Source: Endocalyx cinctus (taxonomy: Eukaryota > Ascomycota > Sordariomycetes > Amphisphaeriales > Apiosporaceae). Taken from it: a DNA stretch of 64,000 bases. The notes below the pieces were generated by a model. The model did no database searches. It was not told the DNA's origin and worked only from the letters and a program-made list of their open reading frames with translations. Location: the NCBI GenBank assembly GCA_001600455.1, contig BCKC01000009.1, positions 1,922,001 through 1,986,000 on the forward strand, read 5' to 3'. The translations under genes were made by a program, and so were the position numbers. This document shows, one piece after another, positions 1 to 10,631 of this stretch (its first letter is position 1; the number at the start of each line of letters is the position of its first letter).

Positions 1-125
1 ATATCTCAAGTTTTATTCTCTGTCACCATGAAATGTTTGCTGAGCCAGCCCTCGGGCTCTCGTGCCTATCCATATTTTTTTTTTTTTTTGTCGATTAAGC
101 GGCTACATGTTAAGCTGTGTTCTCG

Positions 126-1387
126 CGTAGTGGCATCCAGCATAAACAACGGGGCAACAACGTGACCATCATTGAACAGGACTATAGCGAAAGATCAAGT
201 TAAGAAGCGGGCATAGGCTTCCGGGACGCTGTAAATAGCTTTTTCAGCAAATATGACGCTATGGGTCTGCAGTTGGCAATAAAAAACCACGCGCGCCGCG
301 TGGCGTATTACCGGCGCCCAAACGTATTTCAAGGTAAGGAATCGTTGAGCCTCACGAGCTGGGGACTCATGTATAGGTTGCTACGGGCGGATTTCGACGG
401 CTTCGCCTCCGCCGCATGCCTAATCCCGCCAGACGCCCTCCCGGGAGCCGGCTCGGCAACGTTCCTGTCGGGCAAAAGGGTCATAGGGCTTGAATCTACC
501 CCTGAGCAGGTCGCCGTGCGCTTCATGGACGTAGCGACAGATAAGGAGCAGTCCTTATCTGGCGATCTGCTTATCGGTGCCGACGGTATTAATTCCACCG
601 TCCGCCGACTAGTCCGGGCTCCGACACTGGGACGTTACGCTGGTTATGTATCATGGAGGGGAACCGTCAATGAACGACTAGTATCTGAGGAAACGCGCAA
701 GTACTTCTCAAACTGCCTGTGCTCAAACATTACCAAGAAAAGCTACCTGATAGGGTAAGTAAGTTTCACTCTGAAACAGTTCAAAAATATCGCTAAAATC
801 GTCACGCCAGCTATATCGTGCCAACAGATGACGGGAACTTCAAGCCCGGCGAGCAGCTAATCAACTTCATCTGGTACTACAACATTGCCGACTCCTCGGC
901 CGAGATGAACGACGTCTTCACCGACATCCACGGCAAGTATCACCGTAAGACGGACCCACGAGGGCTCCTCCACCCAGAAGTCTAGGAGCGGGTGCGGAGC
1001 GCCGCCCAAGTCGCCGACCCGTTCGCGGAGGTGCTTTCCAAAGTTCGGAGCCCGTTCGTGACCAAGATCAACGACGCCATCAGCGAAGCTTAAAGCTTCT
1101 ACGACGGGCAGGTCGTCCTCGTCGGCGACGCCTTCGCGTCCTTTCGGCCCCACGCCGCCGCCGCTACCGAGCAGGCGGCGTTTCACAGCCGTTCCCTCGA
1201 GCAGGTCTACCGGGGCGAGAAGACCTACGCGGTATGGGAGCGCGAGGCTCGCGTTTACGCGCGCCGCATGACCCTGCTTAACCGCTTGATCGGCGACTTT
1301 GGGCGCGGCGCCGTCTTCTCGCTTCTCAAGACTCTCTTTTCGTTTGCGTTCTTTTTGGTATGGCAAGGAATTCGTCGCAGCCGATGA
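126..1387 (+). pseudogene. Broken FAD-dependent monooxygenase (2,6-dihydroxypyridine hydroxylase-like)
   Basis: This is a decayed flavin monooxygenase. Readable frame runs from about 126 to 754, then an intron (755-810, GTAAGT...CCAG), then 811 to a TGA at 1385-1387. Recognisable family pieces include NVTIIEQD (end of the second FAD-domain strand), GADGIN, WRGTV and, near the end, VLVGDAFASFRPH, which is the GD-containing FAD/ribityl motif of this family. The frame is interrupted by TAA at 201-203, TAG at 983-985 and TAA at 1091-1093. Sequence continues to match the family after each stop, so these are late mutations in one gene. The N-terminal glycine-rich FAD loop is not readable in the window. 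All three stops could come from CpA to TpA changes. An intact 165-residue piece starts at 261 but cannot be functional alone. The family assignment is from memory of motifs; I am confident of a FAD monooxygenase and less so of the subfamily. Confidence 0.75.
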
Positions 1388-2165
1388 TTTTCGCAGACGG
1401 GCGACAGAAAACTCGTATGGTTTGACGATGGCACGCACTTAGATCATTACAGCCGGCCGGGGAACAGCCGATAGACACATGCACATTGCATAATGGTCAA
1501 TTTTGTTTCCAGCTACATTGATATCATTTCTTCGACCGGTAGTATTTCATAAATAAATGGATTGGTGATCAGGCTTATCATGCTGCTGGTTTCCCGTGAT
1601 AATTTCACCATTTTTCTAAATCGCATATAGCTCCCTCCTCGGTTATATTCGTGAAGTTTGGGTATATGGATTGACCCTTACTTGTAAGATTGTCAAACGC
1701 TCAGCGGAGTATCCTGCAACATATAGAATATTATCTTTTTATTATATAATAATATACTCTGTACAGAGTAATTAAACACTAAATACTCCATATTTACTTG
1801 TATGAGCCTCGTACGTATATATTTACCGAAGATCAGCTTATGGCTCACAAAAAGCCTTAAATCTTTTAATTTACGCAGTCAGACGAAGGAGGCTCTGCGG
1901 TTCTCACTGCACTGCATTTTTAAACAACACGGGGAGTGTTAGTTGCTGACTACGGAAAGCCAGAGGTTACACTGGGAAAAAAATGAAAATTTTATTACGC
2001 ATACGGCACGGGTAAAAGTTAGAAACTACGTGTAACAATACTTCTTATCGATAACAACCAGGCCCCACCCAGACTGTATTTCTCAGAACTTTTTTTTTTC
2101 TTGAAGATCTTCAGTCAATTGCTTCACCCCACCAATTACTTTTAAAACATAACAATAAAAGAATC
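1388..2165. other. Intergenic, AT-rich
   Basis: This AT-rich spacer lies between the monooxygenase relic and RPC40. It contains A/T runs and no ORF with recognisable protein content. The last 100 bases or so should hold the RPC40 promoter and 5' leader. Confidence 0.6.
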
Positions 2166-3367
2166 ATGGCACCTTCATCAGGTCACCGGCAGCCTCTAAG
2201 CGCCGAAGAAATTATAGAACGTAATGTATGTAAATGAATTCTCTGTATTTGTACAAATATCTAACGTGTGTGACCTACTAGACTGTCGGTATCAACAAGG
2301 AAACTGTCACGAATACCGTATCGGACGACTATCCGGATAACTATTATGGAGAGGATCATTCTTGGGACCCCGAAGAATTCCGTAAAAAGTTCAGAATCCA
2401 ATTCCACCAGAATCAACAATTTGAGGCTCAGTTCTCTCTAATTGGCGTCGACGCCTCCGTCGCCAATGCTTTCCGACGTATACTCATCTCCGAGATCCCC
2501 ACCCTCGCTATCGAGACCGTCTTCGTTACCAACAATACTTCAGTCATCCAAGATGAGGTTCTAGCGCATAGATTAGGCCTCATCCCGTTTACAGGAAACA
2601 AGAAAGGCATACGCGATTTTATGATTTTCTGGAAACGACCGGCCCCGGGCGAGGACCCGTATGCGACCACCTTCGACAACAACACCGTCTCGCTCAAGTT
2701 GCAGGTTAAATGCACACACAACGAGCAGGCACCCAAGAATTCAAAAGACCCGCTGGAATTATACCACAATGCCCACGTTTACGCCAAGGACCTCACGTTT
2801 GAGCCTCTCGGCGCCCAAACGGCTTTCTTTTCGGGCGAAGATGCGATCCGTCCCGTCAACCCAGATATCTTGGTCGCGAAGCTACGGCCAGGACAGGAGA
2901 TTGACCTTGACATTCACATGCATAAGGGCTTTGGATGGGACCATGCCAAATTCTCTCCCGTCGCGACGGCGAGCTACCGGTTGATGCCTACGATCAAGAT
3001 CACGAAGCCGATCCTCGGCGACGACGCGGTCAAATTTGCCAACTGTTTCATGGATGGCGTCATAAAACTCGAGAAAGTGACGAAACAGGAATCTCGAGTG
3101 AAGGGGAGCGGGTACGAGGGCCACGAGGGCGAGCTCAAGGCTGTGGTGAAAGACCCGATGCGCGATACCGTCAGCCGCGAGGTACTGCGCCACCCGGAAT
3201 TTGAGGGCAAGGTCAAACTCGGCCGCCGCCGGGATCATTTTATTTTCTCTATCGAGAGCACTGGGCAGTGGGACAGTGACGAGCTCTTCCTCGAATCTGT
3301 CAAAACTCTTAAGAAGAAATGTAATGTGCTAAGGACTCAAGTCACAAATATGGTGTACACTTTCTAA
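2166..3367 (+). CDS. RPC40: RNA polymerases I and III subunit AC40 (Rpc40/RPAC1)
   Basis: This gene encodes the alpha-like subunit shared by RNA polymerases I and III; with AC19 it forms the assembly platform equivalent to the bacterial alpha dimer in the nucleus. Exons are 2166-2225 and 2282-3367, with a 56-nt intron (GTATGT...CTAG), giving 381 aa, slightly longer than the usual 335-350 because of the N-terminal leader. The alpha-type dimerisation core is clear: VANAFRRILISEIPT, then NNTSVIQDEVLAHRLGLIP, a hallmark of AC40. Further conserved blocks are CTHNEQAPK, YNNAHVYA-like YHNAHVYAKDLTFEP, AKLRPGQEIDL, AKFSPVATASYRL and VKLGRRRDHFIFSIES. The start was chosen because the first ATG opens a short exon that splices in phase into the conserved region. 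It is a single-copy housekeeping gene flanked by two broken genes. Confidence 0.97.
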
Positions 3368-4652
3368 AATGAAAAAAAAGACATAAATTTGCATAGAAGG
3401 GGGAAGAGCGTGGGTTGGGTGTTTTAATCTGTTTTCATAATTATCCTGGGTTTCGGTTTTTCCCTCTCTCTACCGCTGTTCTTCATAGCTAGCCGTCCAT
3501 TGACCTTCCTCGAGTCCATATCCATTCATCATTTCAGATATCCGGGGCGTTTGTACGAACAAAAAAAAGACAAAAGATAAAATAGAGAAATTCAATAAAT
3601 TCAATAAATTCAATAAATGAATTATATTCTCACTGTGCTGCTTCAGGCGAGTAGATTGATTACCACATGCTGTTTTAGTCTATGTTAGGACATACCATTT
3701 GATGCCCGTGCAATGGATGCAGGAAATAACAAAGGGATAGTAGATTGGTCTACGTCGTCATGATATATGTGCCATCACTTATATTTGTGTTTAATATCGA
3801 ATCACTTGTCGAAGAAACCAAGTCGCTGAACTCTGAGAGAATGCCACTGACGCATATCCCTTAGCCACCAGCGCTCAACGATCCAGCCATACTGTCACAG
3901 GGTCTTTTTTTCACTATGGCTGTGTTTCGTTAATGTCATGTTTCTCTATGTGTGAAAGTAATAGACTAAAAATATCCCTGGTATCAACTCTGTCAACTTG
4001 AGGAATAATGCTGGCGTTTCTAGACTATGCTTAGGTACAATATATTGCCTTCCTCCTTTTGATTGTTTACTACGATGACCAAATATGCCATGTGACCCTA
4101 AAGCTAGTAGTACTGTCATCATATATGTAACCGGGCGTAGCTTCATAAGTCTGACACATTCTAATGAGAGAAAATGTTCGTGCGAGATGTCCCCCTTTTC
4201 CCCTGCTAAAAACTAGGAACAGATCTGGCAAAGTCAATGTAACTACCCCGACTATCGAAGATGACTTATACAGTAATATTAGAGAGAGACCAGCCTCCAA
4301 AACTTCCACTAACTATCTGATACCATGCCAAACCTTCACCCTATCCGCCGCCACAAACAGCTTGATAAAGATAGGAGTGGACGGTGCCAACCTTCGAGGT
4401 TTCAATTAATACAACGAGGATCGAATATGAACAAACTATTAAGTCCCTTAACCATTCTCATATATACTTCTCCCTTTCTAAGAATACCTTTTCGAAAACC
4501 GCGTTGCCATATCTTTATGACTGTATTCTTTACACTTTATCTATCTCTCGTATGGCAGGCTAGTCTTGAACACGAAGAGAAAGCGAAAGTATCCTTTGTT
4601 GCTACCTTCCGAGGAAAATTAAACATATACGACCAGCTCGCTATCAGAAAAG
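3368..4652. other. Intergenic, no convincing gene
   Basis: This stretch holds the RPC40 3' region and AT-rich DNA. Short ORFs occur on both strands (for example 3946-4146 minus, 4164-4409 plus, 4325-4792 plus), but none has recognisable domains or a consistent splice pattern. Part of 4400-4650 could be degraded upstream sequence of the broken ORF that follows. Confidence 0.5.
3591..3617. repeat. Three tandem copies of TTCAATAAA
   Basis: A perfect 9-bp unit is repeated three times about 225 bases downstream of the RPC40 stop codon. Each copy contains AATAAA, the canonical poly(A) signal core, so the array offers three stacked cleavage signals. Whether it is used for RPC40 termination is inference. 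Confidence 0.75.
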
Positions 4653-5282
4653 ATGGTTCGAGGCGATGCTCCTGTTCTCCGCCAGCATCTTCTGACCAGG
4701 AATCTGCACAAAAAAGTGAGAACCGAGCTTCCCGCACTACTGGCTATGACGCAGCAATACGTCTATTTATACCTACACTACTATCAGGGTAAACCAAAGT
4801 CAAAACGGACCTGGGATGTTCTGAGTAGGTTCCTCACGTGGAAGGCAGGATTGAACAACGAAACCCGAGAAGCGGAGGTGGAGAAGTACTACTACCGACA
4901 GAGGATAAAGGAACAAGATAATAAAACAGCAGAAGCGTCTCCGGCGGAGGCAAGAGAGACGAATGAAGTGGCAAGTCGCGTCCTAGCTGAAGAAGAAATA
5001 CTTATCATGCAATTCAAATATCTGACGCTCGAATAGCGCCCGGACGCTGAGCAGGTGACCCCAATCGACTCGGAGTCTGTTCCCTCCACCAACGATAACG
5101 ATGCCACCGATGCCGACTCGGACGGCGGCGGCGGCGGCGGCGACGATCCAACAAGCGCATTCCCCATGCCTTGCTTCAAAACCTCACAGCCTTGGCAGAG
5201 AGAAGCTATATATACGGTCAAGCGGTTGATGAACATGCAACGTGAGAAGATGGCCATCGCAGCGCGGGTGATGAAGGCCTAA
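4653..5282 (+). pseudogene. Unrecognised ORF interrupted by one in-frame stop
   Basis: I do not recognise this protein. One frame runs from an ATG at 4653 to a TAG at 5034-5036 (127 aa) and then stays open in the same frame to TAA at 5280-5282. Together they would encode about 209 aa: a basic N-terminal part, a charged middle (EAEVEKYYYRQRIKEQ) that may be helical, an acidic Gly/Asp tract, and a C-terminal helix-like segment rich in Met and Arg. No GT...AG intron that removes the TAG while keeping phase is visible. The stop could be CAG or TGG changed at a CpA site. Alternatives are a genuine 127-aa gene, or a gene with upstream exons, since an AG directly precedes the ATG. Confidence 0.4.
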
Positions 5283-5604
5283 TACTACGGATCAGTTTTA
5301 GTCTTGACTGAAACTCGGTTTTTCTGGTTAGCGGACCATCATGAAGATCTCGCTTAGCGTCACTTTGTAAATATTTTAATAAATACAGCACTTATCTCCA
5401 CTCTATTTTATACTCTTTGGGCTCAGTCATCCATGACGCACTCAAGGTTTTGGGCAAGACATTCCATTTCGTGATTCGAATGGTAAACCCAAAGTATCTA
5501 TGCACAACGTAATATGAATTTCTAGCTGCTAGAAGAGAGAAGCAAGTCTCTCCAGGTATCCAATCCGCACCTAACCCCTTTTTCTTTAGAGATCTCGATA
5601 ATTT
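5283..5604. other. Intergenic between convergent genes
   Basis: This is the 3' region between the broken ORF ending at 5282 and the permease ending at 5605 on the other strand. No gene or structured element was recognised. Confidence 0.6.
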
Positions 5605-7868
5605 CTAGTATTGAAACCTGAAATCGAGTCGCTTATTTCCATCTTCCTCGCGTGCCTTTACGTCGCTTTGATACGCTAATTTCTCCTCCGCCGTCATCCC
5701 GTTCCACGCCTTCTCCTTCTTCTTGTTCAAGTACACCAAGTACTGCCTCTGCAGCACGAACGCGGCCAAGGCCAGAGCGCAGATCGAGATGTTCACCTTA
5801 TTCCCGGCCTTGTAGTAAGGCGAGTCCCAGGACCGGTAGATCTGGCTGCCGATCAGGGAGCCGATCTGCACGATGACGTTGTAGGTGGCGGCCGTGATGG
5901 CGCGCTTCTTGACGTCGAACGTGTTCTCCGAGATCCAGGACGAGACGAGCGGGTGGAAGTACGGGTACCCGGAGATGAGCGTGATGAGCGAGAACCGGCT
6001 CCACTCGCGCCCGCCGTCCGGGATCGTCAGGAGCGCCGTCAGGAGCGGCAGGGCCCAGAACTCGCCGAAGAAGCAGTGCCACGCGCGCTCGTTGAAGTAC
6101 TCGCTGCTGTACGCGAGCGCGAGCATCGTCAGGATCTGCAGCGCCGCGGACGGCGCCGTCAGCAGGTTGCTCTGGAACGTCGAGAAGCCGAGCCGTTTCA
6201 GCGTGAGCGATAGGTATGCCTGGACTGGAGTGGCGGGAATATAGGCCTACGTAAGAAGCATTTGTTAGTCCAATCCTAATTACCTCAAGAACCACTTTCA
6301 CCCAAAGAGAAGAATAAAAACTTTGTACTAACCACTAATCCGATGAAGTATAATCCCCACATGGAAGAATCGCTCCACGCCTTTTTCACATCCTTCCATC
6401 TAATAAACTTAGTTAGCAATCGGTCATTAACGGGGGTTCAAAATAGAGTTAACTGGTCAGGTACGTACGTCGCCGGCTCCTTGAGGGCCGTAAGACCTTT
6501 AGCAGGGTCATCTCGCAGGATTCGGTTAATCATAATGATTTCCTCGCGTTCGGTATACCAGGGTTTTGGGCACAGAATCGACTTGGTAGCGGTGGGTGAT
6601 CTCGGAAGATAGAGGAAGGATATGATACCAATGAGAAGGGTGAGCAAGCCTTCAATCAAAAACAGCCAGAACCACCCGGGCCTTCCCTCGGTGCCTCTTA
6701 ATTCTAGAAGTCCGGCGGCTAAGAGGGCCGAAATGACGCCTTCGACAGATATCAGCAAGCTACACAAGGGGAAGAGTATAAATAATTTGAGAATTTTCAA
6801 CTTACGAGCTATGTTGAGCGTCGACCAGAATGCTGCCAGGCGAACGGAGAGTTCTTTGCTGGTATACTGTCAAAAGTTAGTAACCGAATTACAATAAAAA
6901 GGGGGGAGGGGGGCTTTTCAGTTATAACTTACATAATATGTCGCCATGAGGATAACACCAGGAATAAAACCGCCTTCAAAAAACCCTATCAAAGCCCGTG
7001 TGACATAGAAGGAAGCACGACCGGTAATGAAAGCTTGCGCCCAGGCTGTGAAAGTTTGTCAATTAGCATCGCATCTTTAATCTGAAGGACGCAGATATTG
7101 GAGAAGAACGCGATGTGTGCTTACAAACGGTGGACCAGGCCGTCACCATAGTTGGCAGGACGTATTTGAAACCATACCGCTTCGTGAGAAATTGGACAGG
7201 AAATTCGGCGACCAGAAAAGCGAGCAATTGAATCGTAGTTCCCTACGAAATCATGTAATTAGCATCATCATCGCCGAGCTTGTAGAATGTATAAAATCTG
7301 AGTTCGTCCATCACGTACATTATTGTAGTCGTCGCTGGTGATGTTTAGGTCGGCGAGGAAGGTATCGGCCAAGGCATTTGATATATTACCACGATCGAGC
7401 TGCAAGGCGAAGAACTGGATAAAATAATTAGTTAAAGTTGATTCATGTCTCATCATCAGACTTTTTACACTTACCATCACACACAACCAGGCGAGAAGAT
7501 AGAAGTCCGTTTTCCTAACCAGCCTCCTTTCTTCTTCGGCCGTCCAAGTCGCGACCGGGTCCCAGCGGTGTCCGCCTTCGTACGATTCGTGAGGGGCAAT
7601 GGCATGATGCTATATAAGCAGATCAGTTATACAAACTCGTCAGCAGGCGCCTCGTTCGCCATAGTTGGCGGTTCCGAGCTGAGTTAGGTAGAGTTTCGCC
7701 ATGGTTCAGCTCCAACCAGACTCGGGTTGAAGTACGAATTAATGAGGGCGGGAACCATTTTCGCTTTTCACTTACCAAATTTTCTCGTCCTATTACAATA
7801 TTGCTTTTAGAAGCGCTCAAGTCCTCTTCAGAAACCTGAGGCTTGTTGGATATATCGTTGGCATCCAT
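5605..7868 (-). CDS. MFS anion:cation symporter, Dal5 (allantoate permease) family
   Basis: This is a plasma-membrane major facilitator of the Dal5/ACS family, which imports small organic anions such as allantoate, nicotinate, vitamins or sulfonates. Nine exons assemble in phase on the minus strand: 7868-7776, 7609-7475, 7414-7319, 7242-7125, 7045-6933, 6866-6806, 6739-6469, 6399-6333 and 6246-5605, giving 531 aa, normal for the family. Family marks are LQLDRGNISNALADTFL in the first membrane helix region, IGFFEGGFIPG in helix 4-5, RPGWFWLFLIEGLLT in helix 6, and FLYLPRSP before the central loop. The C-terminal half ends with a helix and a charged cytosolic tail. The start ATG at 7868 faces the start of the TauD dioxygenase at 8600, so the two genes share a 731-bp divergent promoter region. 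That pairing makes a sulfonate substrate plausible, but substrate is inference. Confidence 0.93.
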
Positions 7869-8599
7869 GGCGATGAATTGGGGCGGCGGTTCCAGGTGAT
7901 TACAAAAAACTCCATGATTTGGAGAGGGCAGTCTTCACTCATATTTAATAAAGCTGAGATTATCACTCTACGAGATATGTCTTGTCTCTTACGAACCCTT
8001 GACGACGTGGCAGGGATTGCTTAGTACCCTGACTGCCTGACTCTTGGGTTAGGGGTTTTAGGTATAAGACGAGATACGTATAAGTCTAGTGTAGTACGCA
8101 TCTGGAGTACGCATCTGAAAATGTCACCCTCGAACTTAAAAAAAATGGTAACGCAGCCAACCATTCGTGGCATTGATATCCATTCATGCCAGATTGGGTC
8201 GAGTCCCGGTGATCACGCAAGCGACCCTCGGGATGTTGCCAATTTCCTGTGGGGCGGGTCATATCACTGAGGGGAGGGTCGTATGGGACTAATGATTTGG
8301 AGAAGTTATCGTGTTAGCAGCTATTTTGAACATCATTATGGGTCTCAATGTTGTCATCTGCCCTTACGACCGCTTGCGTTACCATTTAGTTTAATAAGTT
8401 GGTCTTCCCGCAGCTATAAATGTTGGTGAATGGCGAAGTTTTTGACCTAACGGACTTCTCGCAAGCATACTGGCGCAGTAGTAACTCTAACCTAGTTGAC
8501 CGGGATCTATATTATAGCGTCACATATTCAATCAATCTCGTCATCATCTTAATCTCCGCATCTTTACACTCAATTATTACAGCATAGCCGCGGTAAAAG
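7869..8599. promoter_or_regulatory. Divergent intergenic region between permease and dioxygenase
   Basis: These 731 bp separate two divergently transcribed genes and must contain both promoters. No specific operator could be assigned with confidence. Coregulation of the two genes is inference from geometry. Confidence 0.55.
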
Positions 8600-9789
8600 A
8601 TGCCTTCAGCTACAGTTGACCCCGCTGCGAGTTCTCACATCCTTGGCGGCCACCCAGATTCTCAACCCCGGCTTGAAAGGCCTCTGGTTTATTCTGGCAG
8701 CTTAGATAAATTTGAGCAGAATGATATTACACCTGTAATCGGAAGGGAGTTTTACGGCCTTCAAATTCGTGATCTGCTTGCTTGGGACGATCAAGCCGTA
8801 AAGGATCTCGCCGCCACCAGTAAGGAAGACGCTCTGATCAAAAAGGCTTTAACTTGTGCTAACTATGGCTCAGTCTCTCAGAGAGGAGTGGTATTCCTCC
8901 GTGGTCAAGATGTGACACCTACGGAGATGAAAGATTTTATCACCCGCTTGTCTACCCTGGCAGGCTGTCCCGAGTCTTCGGATCTCCACGTGCATCCCCT
9001 GACCGAGGAGGGAAGCGAGCTGGGCGATCAAATCAGCGTCATTTCTTCCGAGAAGCAGAAGAAAGGCGGTGGTCTGACGCACCAGCTTAGCGACGTGAGT
9101 CGCTTTGCGAGCACTGGATGGCACAGTGATATCACTTTTGAGAAAGTGCCATCCGATTACGCCATGCTCAAAATTCATACCTTACCAAAGACCGGCGGAG
9201 ATACGGTACGTTAAAATACAAAAGAATTATCTCATTCCCCTCATTATAGAACTGACCTGACCATTATACAAAGCTCTGGGCCTCGGGTTATGAAATTTAT
9301 GACCGGCTTTCGGACCCGATGAAGAAGTTCCTAGAAGGACTTACTGCCACGCACGATGCGAATTTCTTCCACGACGAAGCGGAAAGGCTTGGAAACCCCT
9401 TGAGAAAGACTATCCGCGGTTCGCCTCTCAATCAGGGTGGAAACCTCAGCTCTGTTCATCCCATCGTGCGGACCAACCCGGTTACGGGGTGGAAGTCAGT
9501 ATACGTGAACAAAGGGTTTACTAAGAGGATCAACGGGGTTTCCAAGGATGAGTCGGACGTCCTCCTTGCCTATCTTTTCAACCTCGTCACGCAGAACCAC
9601 GACGCGCAGGTAAGATTCAAGTGGAGGCAAAACGACTGCGCTATCTGGGACAACCGGTCGACGCTACATTGCGCAACGTACGATTACGCCGCCGCTAGAG
9701 CAGGTGATCGCGTGGCAAGTTTAGGTGAGGCACCGTACCTAGACCTCGAGAGTAAAAGCAGGAGGGACGACTTAGGTGACGAAATCTAG
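8600..9789 (+). CDS. TauD/TfdA-family Fe(II)/2-oxoglutarate dioxygenase
   Basis: The enzyme is predicted to hydroxylate a sulfonate such as taurine, with 2-oxoglutarate and O2, releasing sulfite for sulfur assimilation; it is probably cytosolic. Exons 8600-9205 and 9274-9789 (68-nt intron, GTACGT...AAAG) give 373 aa. The iron ligands are visible: the HxD pair in TGWHSDITFE (His175, Asp177) and the distal His in RSTLHCATYDY (His334). The block LPKTGGDT followed by LWASGYEIYDRLS is a strong fungal TauD signature, as is NQGGN and the region NHDAQVRFKWRQNDCAIWDN. An arginine needed for 2-oxoglutarate binding is probably one of those in ARAGDR. It is divergent from a Dal5-type permease, which supports a sulfonate or related anion as substrate. 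Other members of this superfamily act on different substrates (for example phenoxyacetates or xanthine), so the substrate is not settled. Confidence 0.92.
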
Positions 9790-10631
9790 ATACGTAAATA
9801 AATAGTATACATATTTAATGGCTATCGTCTTAGAAATACTACTCTGGAGCTAGATGCATACGGTGATGTCTACTAGAGGTCATTTTAAACATCCCCGTCA
9901 GAGGGAGCCTCCCAAAAAAAAAAACCCCTAACACCAAACTGAGCTGCTCGTGACAACTTTCTTGTCGATTATTCCGTTACTGTTCTCGTGAAAAGTATAG
10001 TAATTTCTCGAATTCAAAGAGGGCGTACGTATTAATCGACCCCTGTAAGTAGGCCAAGCCCCCGCACTTCCATATGTAAAGCGCCGAGTCTCCTAATACA
10101 CCGAGAAGGCGAGGTCTTAAAAAAGAATAAATATCAAAGTTTACGAACGCAAATTTGATCTGAAAGTGATAATTTCGAGTTCTATCTACACTTACACCGA
10201 CTTCTGATATCAAAACAACAGATACGTAATACGCCAATGTCAAACTGAGTTAAGAGAGCGATGGCGTGATATGAGGACATCGACTACTACACCTTAGCGC
10301 CTGGTTATGGATATCTCGGTCGTTTCGGCTCATCTCCGGTGTGCGAGTTGTCGGAGCTTTTCCCTTTTATAGTGGATCACCAACTGTGGAAACGTCGCCA
10401 GCCAAACAGAACGACGAGTTATCAACGTGTGGGCGTACCTTATACCGTGGGGTAAGTCAATTATAAGGTAAATTAGGTGGGAGTTATTATACGCAACTGA
10501 TTTGTTAACTCTCTTCAAAAAAGAAAAAGGGTAAAAGAAAAAATTGTGTTTGAGAGGGATATAGTCTATTCCTATCTCTGGAAATTACCAACAAAGAAGA
10601 TAAACAAGACTGTCAAAGGAAGAAAGTCACA
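9790..10631. other. Intergenic, AT-rich
   Basis: This stretch contains the dioxygenase 3' region and the promoter of the aldo/keto reductase. Small ORFs at 9977-10243 and 10330-10518 (minus) show no recognisable content. Confidence 0.6.
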
